Positions 1 to 10,429 of a stretch of DNA of 64,000 nucleotides are shown one piece after another. The notes beneath the pieces are model-generated. The model saw only the letters and a program-made list of their open reading frames with translations. It did no database searches and was not told the DNA's origin. The translations under genes and the position numbers were made by a program. Each line of letters begins with the position of its first letter. Positions within the stretch are counted from its first letter, which is position 1. Origin of the DNA: Notospermus geniculatus (lineage: Eukaryota; Nemertea; Pilidiophora; Heteronemertea; Lineidae); assembly GCA_002633025.1 (NCBI GenBank), contig NMRB01001533.1, positions 12,066 to 76,065 of the forward strand, given 5' to 3'.

Positions 1-339
1 TGGCTCTTACCAAGAGTGAGTGCACCCAACTTTAGTTGTCCAGTCTAATTGTCAGGTAATTATCTCATTTTTCGTGAATGTGGTGGACATTATTCATGTA
101 GAATAGGCCTAATCAGTTACCACTGGCCAAGGCCTGCTGTTATGACCATTTTTGGGAGTTTCAACAGTGTACAATAGGCTTTATTGTTAAGTATCAAAAT
201 GCATTGTCTTAGCTACTGTTACATAACATTACTACTTCTCTTCATGGTGATTGTTAATCTTTCATATTCAAGTATCACCGCTGCGAATTTTATCCAAATC
301 GGACCAATATTTTCTGAAATATGCACACTTTGGACATGG

Positions 340-775
340 GAGCGTTCTTCCTCCAGCCCCTTTACAGAAAGTGCCTGCAGCAGAGTCCCCAGTACGTCTT
401 TGTTTTTACAGGAATCATTTTTGTGCTGAAATGGTACCACCTATAAATTTACAGAAAGTGCCTGCAGCAGAGTCCCCAGTATTTCTGTGTTTTTACAGGA
501 AGCAATTTTGTGCTAAAACGGTACCACGTATAAATTTACAGAAAGTGCCTGCAGCAGAGTCCCCAGCATTTCTGTGTTTTTACAGGAAACAATTTTGTAC
601 TAAAATGGTACCACCTATAAATTTACAGAAAGTGCCTGCAGCGGAGTCCCCAGTACTTCTGTGTTTTTACAGGGATCTGATGAGGGCAGTAATACAGATT
701 TCTGTATTTGTAACTTCACCTGTAAATATACAGAAAGTGCTGGGGACTCTGCTGCAGGCACTTTTCTGTAATTTT
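340..775. repeat. 87-bp tandem repeat with an inverted terminal copy
   Basis: Four copies of an 87-bp unit start at about 361, 448, 535 and 622, each beginning TTTACAGAAAGTGCCTGC. An inverted partial copy of the same core follows at about 740-773, so the block can fold back. Because 87 is divisible by three, one plus-strand frame stays open through all copies and would encode a 29-residue repeat (core LQKVPAAESP). There is no homology, splice context or codon evidence that it is translated. A minisatellite inside a foldback element is the simplest reading. Confidence 0.8.
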
Positions 776-1269
776 ATCGACAAAATTTCTAACAGTGTGA
801 TATATGGTTTATGTGGTTGAATTTGAACGGTCTTCTCGATAAACGCAATTTTGTGCTAGGTGTCCGATTTCTCGAATGAGGTACTCGAGAAGCCTCGTCG
901 AGGGCCCCGATCGCCTATTTTTCCCGCGCGCAAAATAAATCTGCCGTAGAAAAGGACCTTTGCGGGTCGACTGCTGTGCGGCTTTAATAGCACCAGTCGC
1001 CAAAAGACAGCAGCAAAGTTCCAGCGGACCAATACAGTATAAAAATTGTCCTGATTGGTGCTCAATCAACCATGACTGGGTCCGTAAGCTCCTGCCAGAC
1101 ACGTTTCTTCGTGTGTCCCCTTGTGTCAAGTCGCAGCTTCCGTCAGACAATAGTAGGGAAACACTCACAGATGGCAAACAGCCAAATATTTTACACTTGC
1201 CATTATCTTTTCCTTCTTCGACAAATTATTTGCACTTGAAAGTTTCTTTCATTGAATTGTTCCCATCAG

Positions 1270-1410
1270 GTGTCGCCAGAGACAAGCATCATCCCTCCCA
1301 AACGACCAAGAAAATACTCATTATCCACTCCTAAAGCTGAAGACGTCATGAAAGATAAACGCTCGTCGAATTCGGCTGAGGCTTTGAATCCAGCTTCCCA
1401 GCAGAACAAA
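1270..1410 (+). CDS. internal exon of unrecognised gene A (first exon seen)
   Basis: The exon follows an acceptor (TTGTTCCCATCAG) and ends at a GTAAGT donor. It is 141 nt, fully open in one frame, phase 0 at both ends. The 47 residues are basic and polar, with a PPKRPRK stretch that could be a nuclear localisation signal and several Ser/Thr-Pro sites. It joins in phase to the exon at 3333-4296. Earlier exons would lie left of the window. No family was recognised; the exon call rests on splice sites and phase agreement. Confidence 0.6.
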
Positions 1411-1605
1411 GTAAGTCCCGAATGAGGAACCGGCGTGTCGTTTATCCCGAGAGGCTGAAACCAGCACATCGCTGCGCCGCTGTGTGCGACTGCACCAATA
1501 TCAAACGGATTGGATATCGCAAGCGAGCAAATAAAATCCAGCTGTATGCTGGAAAGCTATGCGCGGAATCTTCTCGCCAGCGATGATTGCCCAATATCAA
1601 AAACC

Positions 1606-2517
1606 ACTCTCACACGTGCGACAGTTGGCCTGCGTTTAATTGCGATAGATAATCGCAGGTGTACTGTCGCAAATTAACGCAAACTATCGCAGACCTTGCG
1701 ATGATATTGCAGCCAAGGCCACGGTTATTATATTCTTTGGTTTACGGGCACAAAGATTTTGAGCCCAGGTACGGAGGACGGAATAAAAATAAAAAAAAAC
1801 TTTGGTTCAGTTCAGTTTTTTCATTTTCACCTTTTGAATGACAAGTAAGAAAACTCGGAGGAAATAAAAAACCAAAAAATTCTTGACAAATGCCTCTTTT
1901 CTGCTTCTCTCCGTCCTCGCTGCCGGAAAATAGGCGTACGCCAGTTGGTTTTATTTATTTAGCAGTCGTGACAGCTGAAATCAAGGTCGGCGGGAATAAA
2001 AACAACTCCATTTATTGGTTTTTTTCTTAGAAGACCTCCTTTGAACTTCGGAGGCAATAAAAGAAAGTGATTTTCCCAATTTTATTTTTTTTTCGGAATG
2101 GCATTTTGCCACGTCGGCGGGCCCGTAAACCAAAGAATAAAAAAAGTGTGGCCCAATCGCGAATAATCGTGAAATTTTGGAAATGTTAAAAAAAATCAAC
2201 CTTGTCGCAACTTATCGCAAAGCAACCGCAGATCCGTCGCAAAATATCGCACAATGTCGCAAGAAATGGTTGATAACCCCATATTATCGGTGTCGACTGA
2301 AGAGGCTGCAGACAGAAAACCCGTACTGTCGCAAGATTGTCGCAGCTATAATCGCACATTGTCGCAAACAACCGCAAGTGAACGCCAAAAACGCTGATTA
2401 TCGCCAAGTTTACGACAAATCTGCGATACGTCTGCGACAAATCTGCGATAATTTCTGGATTGTTTGCGTAACGTAGAAAAATACAATCGCACGCAAACTG
2501 TCGCATGTGTGAGAGCG
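1606..2517. mobile_element. non-autonomous DNA transposon with GTCGCA subterminal motifs
   Basis: Terminal inverted repeats begin CACTCTCACACGTGCGACAG and end with the complement (CTGTCGCATGTGTGAGAG). Both subterminal regions are packed with TGTCGCA, ATCGCAA and GCGATA hexamers in both orientations, a layout known from transposase-binding arrays of hAT, CACTA and P-type elements. A second inverted pair (around 1725-1750 and 2125-2150, ATTCTTTGGTTTACGGGC) sits inside, suggesting a nested element. There is no coding capacity. It lies in the intron between exons 1270-1410 and 3333-4296. Confidence 0.7.
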
Positions 2518-2654
2518 GCTAAACAGTCGCCATGTTGCAATTTGTGGTGGGTTGGCCCTATTTTTGGCCTAGTTTTACTAGCCTACAGTGGCGATAACAC
2601 GGTGTTGTATCCAGTAGTCGCAAGTGCGATGTAGGCCTACTCTAGGCCTACTAG

Positions 2655-3250
2655 CGTCCCACTGGTGAATTTTGGCCTGCGACAAGGGACGAATGGAAAA
2701 ATCGTTGGTCTTCGTAGACTGTCGTCTACTAGTATGTTCGCAGTGATTCTCGGGCTCCGTGATCCTATGCGAAACACATTAACGCTAAATATCGCAGCTT
2801 GTCGAGGGAATGTCGCAGACTTCAGATCATTTTGGTTCCCGAAGCCACCGCTAGGGCTAGAAGGCTTCGGCTCTGGCTGCCATCTTTGCGAAAAAAATTT
2901 GTCGCGGATCTATTTATAGATCATTGTGCTGACATCACGGGATATTTTTAGAACAACCACGTGGGTGCTAAATGTAATCGAACACGCCGAATCGCGTGGA
3001 ATGGCAACACCGAGGAGGTTTATTGATGAGAATGTTTGTATGTGTTGCAGATCTGTAACAAAAGGTCAAAATCATCGCCGTTTTTTAGACCGGAGGAGAA
3101 TGAAATTTTACTAGAAAATGTACCGTTACAATGACGTCAGCAGCAAAATGGCAGCCAGAGCCGAAGCCTTCTAGCCCTAGAGGTGGCTTCGGGAACCAAA
3201 ATGACTTCAGATTCGCCCCTTGTCGTGGGAAAGTCGCCAGTGGGACACTA
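2655..3250. mobile_element. MITE nested within a larger inverted-repeat element
   Basis: The outer ends are GTCCCACTGG and CCAGTGGGAC. Inside, about 2829-3201, is a second element with ends reading TTTTGGTTCCCGAAGCC and its complement, GC-rich arms containing CTAGGGCTAGAAGGCTTCGG, and no coding. A diverged second copy of the inner element lies at 15147-15547, without the outer element. The outer element was therefore the target of the inner one. Confidence 0.75.
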
Positions 3251-3332
3251 GTATTAAGAGTTTCCTTGCGTACAAATGTCGTCACTTTTCTTTTTGTCAT
3301 TCATGTATTAAATTGATTTTGTGTATCGTCAG

Positions 3333-4296
3333 GTGATCATGAAGAACGCTCCGAAGTATAATCTATACATGGACATCGTCAGGAGGCAGAGGGAGAAATC
3401 TCCGCTTGCGTCACTGCTCCTCAAACCAAAGAAGGCACCGCCGACGATAGATACGACGATTTTTGAACCGCGAGTTTCCCTTTATGAGTATGCCAAAGAT
3501 GAACATGCCAGAGAAATGGTACCGGGAGACGAGGGCTTGGGTAGGAAAGTTTCATGTGAACGAGGGTCGGCAGAAACTGCGTCAATTGCACCTGAGTCCG
3601 TTTCTAAATCCGTCGATAAAACTGACAAGGATCCCATGAAGAACCAAATCGTCGTTAGTCCTGCCGAATTTGACGGGCAAAATATTGGGGGTGAAAAAGT
3701 TGAGCGCAAGGATTGTGATGCCATGATGCCAGCAGAGAATCTTGATACAGGGAGCGGGAAAAGCCATGTTGAGGACAAGGGTACTAAATGTTTAGGGGGA
3801 AGAAATTCAACACCGAAGAACCCTGAAGAGGTTGAACTGGCAAAGGAGCTTTTGCAAGTTGGCAAGAGGCGTTATCTGGTGAGGAAGCGTACAGAGAGCA
3901 CTGACGTCGGAATGCCCTGTCCTGAAGGCAGAGCTGAAGATGTGGCTAATATGACGAGAGAAAATCAGTCAGATTCGGCAAATGTCGGCATGGAATTACA
4001 GGATCTTCATGCGGGTGAAGCATCAAGGCCAGCGCGGCGCGGTAGTTTCCGAGGAGAAACTAGCTTCACGAAGTCGGGTGAAAGGGCCTCGGAGACTGAT
4101 GGGATAGGAAGGATGGTAGGATCGCCCGCTTCTGGGAGACAGGTAGTTTATAGTAGGACGTATAAGGTGGAAATGGGTGACCATTTGGATCAGAGTGAAG
4201 AAGGGGGAGTTCTGCCTCGCTCGAACATGGATGGAGGGGAGATGGACGGCAGCGGTAGTCTCCCAACTCTACCGACAGTCGTCTTCCGTGGTGGAG
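3333..4296 (+). CDS. large internal exon of unrecognised gene A
   Basis: The exon begins after an acceptor (GTGTATCGTCAG) and ends at GGTGGAG followed by GTAAGT. It is 964 nt and open throughout. It starts in phase 0, matching the 1270-1410 exon, and leaves one base of a codon, matching the exon at 6326. The 321 residues start with a basic, possibly ordered stretch (PKYNLYMDIVRRQREKSP) and then become low-complexity, rich in Ser, Glu, Lys and Gly, with RRGSF- and RKVSC-like basophilic kinase sites. The composition suggests a mostly disordered scaffold or regulatory protein. No domain was recognised, so function is unknown. With its two neighbours it gives 463 residues of C-terminal protein. 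Confidence 0.7.
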
Positions 4297-4372
4297 GTAA
4301 GTGACGGTCAATATGGAACTTGCATGATGATTGTTAGCGTATTACACCGGCAGATCTTAAATTCATACGTTC

Positions 4373-4705
4373 ACGTGAGATACCCTAGCCGTCGCTAAGT
4401 GTTTTTGTTCGAACACGAGTTAAAGCGGCCTATTCGCGCCGAGTCAAAGATTCCACAGAACAGTTTCCGGAGTGGCCGGCGCATTGCATTTACCAGTTGT
4501 TGTTATAAAACGGGTTGTTTTTGTTTTATTATTTTTGGTTCACTTTGGACACACGCGAACAATCCGCTTTAAGAAAGTGACATGCTTCCATGTGAAATAA
4601 TCTGATTGATGATCGACTATGACAATAACATGTTTTTCTGTTGCTAATCAAGTTTCTCAACTCGTGCGCGAACAACAACACGTCGAGCTCACGGCCAGGG
4701 TAAGA
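4373..4705. repeat. inverted-repeat host element, copy 1, carrying a TTAA insertion
   Basis: The ends read GATACCCTAGCCGTCG and, complemented, CGGCCAGGGTA; inner arms carry TTGTTCGAACAC. A second copy lies at about 14700-15145. Both share TTCCATGTGAAATAATCTGA and have a TTAA at the same position, each occupied by a different small element. Confidence 0.7.
4424..4568. mobile_element. 145-bp MITE in TTAA (family 1)
   Basis: TTAA duplications lie at 4420-4423 and 4569-4572. The element ends are AGCGG and CCGCT. It interrupts the host repeat between GAACACGAG and GAAAGTGACATG. The other host copy has the same flanks around the same TTAA but a different insert (14771-14973). Confidence 0.75.
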
Positions 4706-5157
4706 ATTTAAAGTCTAGACTGAGGCACTCAGTCTCTGTTACGCATGCGCGAACTGCGCAGCATTGCAGAGACTGAGACCAACCTCAACAATTTTTGTTA
4801 CGAAAATACCAAGATCCTGGTATCGACGCTGATTGGTCAATTTTGAATCCAGTGTGTTACAGCCATGCTGATTGGCCAGCTTGGAGGGATCACATCAACT
4901 TGCAAAATGGCGTACTCTATTCAGCGAACTTCAGTTAGACAGAAGCAAAGCTTGGTAATACCTTGATCGCACTGTGGATGTCTTTCCCCGCAGCACTCAT
5001 GATCTGATCCTGCCATCAATGACACTATAGGAGATAGACACAAGCCAGTTATGTAGTCTTTATCGAGAAATTTGCCAAAGACCGATGCCGCCGGGCAGGG
5101 ATATGATAGGGGTAGTCGTACGCAAAGCAGCATCACAAACGTTTTAAACGTTGTGGC

Positions 5158-5196
5158 CAGACCCTCGGTCTCCCAACCGAGGGTCTGGCTGCGCGA
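5158..5196. repeat. short palindrome between exons
   Basis: CCAGACCCTCGGT is followed, after two bases, by its complement. The sequence GGCTGCGCGAGACTA after it recurs at about 5896-5912 inside the next element. The interval 4706-5620 otherwise shows only degraded repeat and no exon that I can support. Confidence 0.6.
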
Positions 5197-5625
5197 GACT
5201 ATTTAAAGTCATGTTGCTCTACGTAGTGTGATAGTAGGAATCCACTGCTGATGTTTTGCTGTCGACTTGTTTGCAACCTGCTACCTGCGATTGAATACGA
5301 CCGCAAGGAACTGATACCGGTGTAAAAGAATCTATAGTGTCCCCGATATGTGATGTCCCCCAACATTACATTTACGGATTAAGCGGCACCATTGAATTGG
5401 ACTCTTAGACCAAGACCTTTAATCCTGTAACAAACAATGCAGGGGGACACCAGGAGGGTGGAGCATTAGATTCTATCACACCTGTCGCCGACTTGAAATC
5501 GATCACGTCTTCGCCATTGGTGGAAATCACGTCTAGCTCGTCCACTGCAGCGATCGAGCGCCCAGTTGCAAAGCAAGTCGCAAAGCAAAATCTGGTTGAA
5601 AATCACAGGTGCATTCCTAGCTTAA

Positions 5626-6269
5626 AGGTGCTCTAGTTCGAATTGTAAACATTACGGTGTTCCACCTATTGTCAACTTCTGGTACTAACAAATCAGATAA
5701 AGTCGAATTAAAAAGTTTTTGTTTGTTTTTGAGCGTAAAATCATAAATATATTTCAGTTACAAGAATATTAAAGGAGCTGGACGTCCAAGTTGTAAACAC
5801 GATATTCACTAGTCTCGGTCACCCAGCCGCTCGGTCACCCAGCCGAATCTGAGGATCGAACGTTTGTGTCGCAGTACCTGCGGAACGAAACGGTTGGCTG
5901 CGCGAGACTACATATTCACTTCAGTACATATGACCGATAATAGGTGGCAGCACAGCGTGGATAGAGAACCAGTGAGTGGTTGGGTGAGTTGCATTGGACC
6001 GGGCACCAGTCTAACGATCACGGGGCGCTACTGGTGCTGCCACCTTCACGAAGATATAAAACTAGTTTGCTGGCCACTGTTTGTAAACAAACCAGTTTGT
6101 TTACAACTTGGACGTCGAGCTCCGGCCTTTAATCAAGATAGATATAAAAATAGATAACATTAATGTTTTGGTATACACGGTGCTGCCACCTGTCCGAGGA
6201 AAAATAACTATTATAATCAACCATGGAAATGAACAAACCGTAATGTTTACAATTCGAACTAGAGCACCT
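5626..6269. mobile_element. 644-bp foldback element in TTAA (family 2)
   Basis: TTAA lies on both sides (5622-5625 and 6270-6273). The terminal inverted repeats start AGGTGCTCTAGTTCGAATTG and extend about 37 bp. A second inverted pair inside (around 5779 and 6098; CAAGTTGTAAAC) indicates nesting. The right end is only about 55 nt upstream of the splice acceptor of the last exon of gene A, so the insertion reaches almost to the acceptor. Confidence 0.8.
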
Positions 6270-6325
6270 TTAAGTCGTAGAATGCGCTGTCGCCGGCTTA
6301 CTCCCCTTCTATTTGTATTTGCTAG

Positions 6326-6612
6326 TGTCGCCCCCTCCGACCATTTCAACCGAGGAAATGACGTCACTCCTTCACCAGCACGCCATCAGATGTGGTACTT
6401 CCGTCCTCCACCAGACAGAAAGTCTTCGCCATACCCTCGAATCCAGGATGGGTGATGAAAACTTCATGGCTGCGTATAAAATGCTGAAGGATGCTTTATC
6501 GTGTAACACGCCGATCGAAGAGTTCAGGGCGGCCTTCAGTCGTTTCATTTCCTACCATCCACTCTTGTTCTGGTTGATTCAACTGGAAGCGACATCTCTC
6601 TTTACTCAATGA
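6326..6612 (+). CDS. terminal exon of unrecognised gene A
   Basis: A strong pyrimidine tract (CTCCCCTTCTATTTGTATTTGCTAG) precedes the exon. The first two bases complete a Val codon with the single base left by exon 3333-4296, so the reading frame continues through VSPPPTISTEEMTSLL to a TGA at 6610-6612. The last 85 or so residues look folded and helical, ending YHPLLFWLIQLEATSLFTQ, unlike the disordered exon before it. The three exons sum to 1392 nt, an exact number of codons. Product family unknown; a small C-terminal helical domain after a long disordered tail is all that can be said. Confidence 0.65.
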
Positions 6613-6667
6613 ATGCATTCTGAGGTAATTTCTTTAAAAAATGACACTTTGCTTGTTTGCTGTGATG

Positions 6668-6864
6668 GGAGACTTTACTGCCGTTAGAGGCCACCACCAG
6701 TTAACGGTCCCAGACCCACCGTCTTGAAATTTGACGTCACGCAGAAGTGCACGCCATGACGTCATCCATAATGACGTGGACGCCATGACTTACGTCTGTG
6801 ACGTCAAATTTTGTAACGTTCTAGGATCGCTAACAGGCGGCCTCTAACGGTAGTAAAGTCTCGC
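6668..6864. mobile_element. MITE with TGACGTCA sites
   Basis: About 27-bp inverted termini (AGACTTTACTGCCGTTAGAG and complement) enclose a short core with several GACGTCA motifs. No coding. Confidence 0.75.
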
Positions 6865-6961
6865 ATTCTGGTTAGTAACCACACCACCTGAAAGATCTTT
6901 GATTCATCCAGGGTGGCACAAAAAACGCAGAAGCATAGCCTACTCTGTCCCAAACCACCGG

Positions 6962-7822
6962 TATCATGGATAGAGAATCTTTGTAGAAGAAAAATAACAC
7001 CAAGATACCTCGATTCGGTCCGGTAGGTTTAGCTCCAGAGCCGTTCATCTCAAGCAAAGTTAGAGGTCATTTAAAGGGCAACGATATTGCTACTTTTCGC
7101 CTTTCGCCCCAGTGTTGGAGAATGTATGATGCAATGCATACGTGATACCCTAGGAACGAGAGTTACTCTACATGGGGCGAGGTCGATGAGCAGTAGTTCA
7201 ACAACTTGGTCAATAGAGGTCTCTCTTAACGCAGGTATGTTTAGCGCAGGATAGGGAAGGAATACAGTGCCTCTTTAATTATTAACTTATACAGCGAACT
7301 GCGAATTCAGCATGATTAGAGCTGAAAGGGTAAATGTCGTCCTGGGTATATACAAAGATTACCCAGGATCTCAGTCTTCACTAAAACAATACCCTGGGTG
7401 TAGTTTCGGTAGCCAAACATCACCCAGCTTCCATGACTTCCGCAATCTGTGCCTAAGAACGAGTCCTATTTAGAAATCCCGTGGAATCTCGCGGTCTCGC
7501 GCCGCGGTACTTGTTGAGTGTAGCTGTTCATGACATTCTTCAGCAGGTCACGTGACCACGGGCGAGACAACCACGAATCCAAGTGTCATACTACGATGCT
7601 GGGTGATGTTCGGCTACCGAAAGTACACCCAGGGTATTGTTTTGGTGAAGACTGAGATCCTGGGTAATCTTTGTATATACCCAGGACGACATTTACCCTT
7701 TCAGCATGATTAGAGCCTGGACTTTGCTTTACAAAATAGGGTCTGGAGCTCTAACCACTGGACCGAATCTGGATATCTTGGTGTCTTCTTTCTTCTAAGA
7801 AAGATTCTCCATCCATTGCCAG
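6962..7822. repeat. older inverted-repeat element interrupted by a foldback
   Basis: The ends (ATGGATAGAGAATCTTTGTA and AGAAAGATTCTCCATCCATT) match an uninterrupted relative at 60256-60508, including the shared middle CAGCATGATTA and CTTTGCTTTACAAAAT. The extra length here is the foldback at 7322-7704 plus diverged sequence. Confidence 0.7.
7322..7704. mobile_element. 383-bp foldback with 11-bp target duplication (Mutator-like?)
   Basis: Arms of about 105 bp are almost perfect inverted copies (outer end CTGAAAGGGTAAATG). The 11-mer CATGATTAGAG is present on both sides (7311-7321 and 7705-7715). A related host copy near 60395 has the site only once, which supports a true target duplication. 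Duplications of 9-11 bp are typical of Mutator-like elements, and foldback forms of these are known; the assignment is inference. Confidence 0.8.
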
Positions 7823-7974
7823 GCGCGGATCCAGAGTGAGCGCCCCGAGCGCGTGCCTCCCCTTTTGGCCAACAAATCTGTAAAATCGACCATGAACTTC
7901 AGGAATTTGGCGCAAATTTCAATGTTCCTAGCACAGGGCGCCTCCTCTTTTCCCAAATCCTGGATTCGCCCCTG
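7820..7974. mobile_element. short MITE with GGATCCAG ends
   Basis: The ends CAGGCGCGGATCCAG and, complemented, CAGGGGCGAATCCAGG bracket 155 bp without coding. Similar ends occur at about 55422 and 61101. Confidence 0.55.
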
Positions 7975-8076
7975 ATTGCTATAAGTAATTTCGGGCTCTG
8001 GGTCATAGACGTATGCTTTCCGGTTTTCCTTTGGGGGGGGGGCACCCCGTATATAAACTGTAATTGCCCAGTTTGT

Positions 8077-8310
8077 GTAGAGGTTCTTCACTGACGTCAC
8101 AACGGTCATACGACTACAAAATATAGGCCATGTTGGCCGTCAAATAGCCGGCTATGACGTCAAAACTGTGTCATGTCATGACATTTTAACGTCAGGATCT
8201 GTGTGTTGACGCTGTGTTCATGCCGTGACATCGCTTGACATTTTGACGGCCAACATGGCGGCATCGAGTCGTCATGGAAATGTGACTGACTCGGTGAAGA
8301 ACCTCTGTAT
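8077..8310. mobile_element. MITE with GAGGTTCTTCAC ends, copy 1
   Basis: Inverted termini TAGAGGTTCTTCACTGACG and its diverged complement, with subterminal TTGACGGCCAACATGG. A longer relative is at 11699-12067. It carries CRE-like TGACGTCA sites. Confidence 0.75.
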
Positions 8311-8378
8311 AAACCATTTCTTCCAGCCCAGGTTGCAGGTGCAGTATGGACGAAATCTACCGGCCACACCGTCAATAA

Positions 8379-8752
8379 GGAACCCGCAAACTAACGCCAC
8401 GACGTGGCGCTGTCAGTGTAAGACCCGGAAGTCCTATTTTCTAACAGTATTTCCATTTACTTCTAGGCCCAAAGTAAACCACTCTCTTTGGTTCGCTTTT
8501 GATTAAATTACACGGCCCTGTTTCAATTTCAAAGTTCTCCTCATTACCACTGCTTTGTTTTGTCAGAAAAGCCAGATGATACCAATATTGACAACGTCTT
8601 TTGGAGAAAATCCTGTGGAAAATTGTGTAGACAAAATGTACACAGATGTTTTGACGGCGCGACGTCGACAGCGAAAAAAGTGACGTCGGATGTCATTCGG
8701 GTCTTATACTTGCTGCGCCATCTATTATTCTAGTTTTTCATGCGGGTTCCCC
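8379..8752. mobile_element. MITE with GGAACC ends, copy 1
   Basis: The ends GGAACCCGC and GCGGGTTCC, with ACGACGTGGCGCTG just inside, match the element at 19078-19467. No coding. Confidence 0.75.
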
Positions 8753-8869
8753 ATTGAAAGAGGAACGAAAAATTCGTTAGAATACTTGGGAATAGAACTT
8801 GAATAAAACAAAATGAAAAGAGACAAAATAGCCCCGGATGTACCATTAATGTTTATCAATCTGTTATAT

Positions 8870-8875
8870 TTTATT
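8870..8875 (-). terminator. putative polyadenylation signal of the DGAT2-like gene
   Basis: AATAAA on the minus strand about 108 nt beyond the stop codon at 8983-8985. It is the first canonical hexamer downstream. Position only; cleavage site not determined. Confidence 0.45.
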
Positions 8876-8982
8876 TTACATTAAATTTATACCACTATTT
8901 CTTTTGACGTTTCATTACAGTTTTATGTTTGTTATTAAAGTGCACTCACTGCCTTTTCTTAAACTATCTTGTTCATTCTTTA

Positions 8983-9137
8983 CTACAAGTATCTCAAATG
9001 AGTGTCTTTATCGACACCATATCTTGTTTTGTGTTCTTCGAATAGTTCCTCCAGTTTCGTCACGTAAACTCGGTGTAGCTCGTCTATTTGCTCTCGTGTC
9101 GGCTCGGCGATCTTCTCCACTGGAATCGGTTTGCCCA
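8983..9137 (-). CDS. DGAT2/MOGAT-family acyltransferase, exon 4 (terminal)
   Basis: The minus-strand acceptor TCTTCTTTTCCAG precedes TGGGCAAACC. The two first bases complete the Val codon split by exon 3, giving [10 protein letters not shown], then a helical C-terminus ([20 protein letters not shown]) and a TAG stop. This C-terminal pattern is characteristic of the DGAT2/MOGAT family. The long open frame upstream of it, to 9582, is intron and is not part of the protein. Confidence 0.93.
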
Positions 9138-9755
9138 CTGGAAAAGAAGATGAAGGAGAAAGACGTTCAATCTGATGAAAAACGCGCAAGTATGGGTGGT
9201 TATTACCGCCAAAAAATTCGGCGAGGAGACGAAGACGGCGAGAGGGTTTTTTGTATGCTGAACGGGGCACTAGATGGCGCAGCGGTTTTCTTTGCGGAAT
9301 CGGCGGAGACGACGATGACGACGACGTACAGTTTTTTTGTACGCGCAACGGAGACACCAGTGCCAGTGGGGTGTGACTAAGAAAACTTCTGAAACCGCCT
9401 CGACATCTAGCGTCTTCGTCCCACATGCAAAATAATTCGTGTGTCTTCGCTGTAGCGTCCCCGCTCTGTTTATATAAAAACTCGCGTGCGCACGTGTCTC
9501 CGTTTCGTCGCCATGCAGTACAGTACGTCAACCAAGCAGCACACCAGGCCATCTCATCGTCGCCAATCTTCTCTCCAGCCACCGCACACTGGGCGATATC
9601 GGTTTGGGTATTGTTTGATAATGGCCACTACTCGGTGGCGAGAAGATTCCACGCATCGCTGTCGAGCGCACGCCTGGCGTCAACAGCTGATTTCGCTCCG
9701 AGGCGAGCCAATCGCTTGCGATATCGCCTGGTCTGCTGCTGGCTTGATAGTAGCG

Positions 9756-10134
9756 AGGTTTCGCAAATCTGCCGAAAAACGAAGTACGAAATACGAAAGT
9801 CAACTTCACTCCCAGGGCCTAATGTATTTCTGTAGATGGTTGGTACCACAAATGTCGCTGCTGCCAGTGCGTCTTTTGGCATATTATGTAAGATCGAGAG
9901 AGTTATGATGCATCTTGAATTTTTAAATTTCCACTTCGTATCTACGAAGTGGAAACGGAAGATAAATTTCAAAGTACCGTAACTCTATCGGTCTAACGTC
10001 ATACGCTAAAAGACGCTCTTGCAGCAGGCGATTGTTGTGGTACCAACCATCTCCTGAAATACATTACGGTACGTCATGGAACGGAAGTCCAATTTCGTAT
10101 TTCGTACTTCGTGTTTCGTCAGATTTGCGAAACC
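9756..10134. mobile_element. foldback MITE, GAGGTTTCGC family, copy 1
   Basis: Long inverted arms (GAGGTTTCGCAAATCTG near each end, then CGAAGTACGAAATACGAA). The inner part carries GCTAAAAGACGCTCTTGCAG. Other copies lie at 13429-14589 and 57025-57330. This copy fills most of the third DGAT2 intron. Confidence 0.85.
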
Positions 10135-10173
10135 ACACTAGTTTCGCCGGTTGCCCATTGTCGTTTTACCTAC

Positions 10174-10373
10174 CCACAGTATTCACAGGTGTCCGGAATG
10201 GCATCAAACCGAATGTTTCCTGAATAATCCCCCTCCCCTGAAATATCGGTGGGGAGAAGCCAGTATAAGTCATCAACCATTCCTGAATATTTCGGAGTCG
10301 GGAGCCTTTGGGGTTGGGTGCTTGCCGATAGATGTCGTTCTCACCGAAAGAGAAGACTGGTACTATGTCGGTC
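10174..10373 (-). CDS. DGAT2/MOGAT-family acyltransferase, exon 3
   Basis: Minus-strand exon of 200 nt between acceptor TTTTCACTTCAG and donor GTAGGT. It encodes IVPVFSFGENDIYRQ, the conserved FGEND block, then IFQGRGIIQETFGLMPFR, both family hallmarks. It enters with one base completing the split Gly 222 and leaves with one base of a Val codon; both joints agree with neighbouring exons. It has no long ATG-started frame of its own and is easy to miss. Confidence 0.93.
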
Positions 10374-10429
10374 CTGAAGTGAAAATCGGTTGTTGATTAC
10401 TGTTTAGATCTATTCTCGGATCAAGACCA

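Noticed and set aside
361-700. CRISPR-like array from regularly spaced repeats
   Set aside because: The whole 87-bp unit is repeated, including the would-be spacers, and the DNA is eukaryotic. It is a minisatellite.
9138-9582. N-terminal extension of the open frame leading into the last DGAT2 exon
   Set aside because: The sequence before 9137 is serine-rich and unlike the family, a strong acceptor lies at the junction, and exon 3 joins there in phase.
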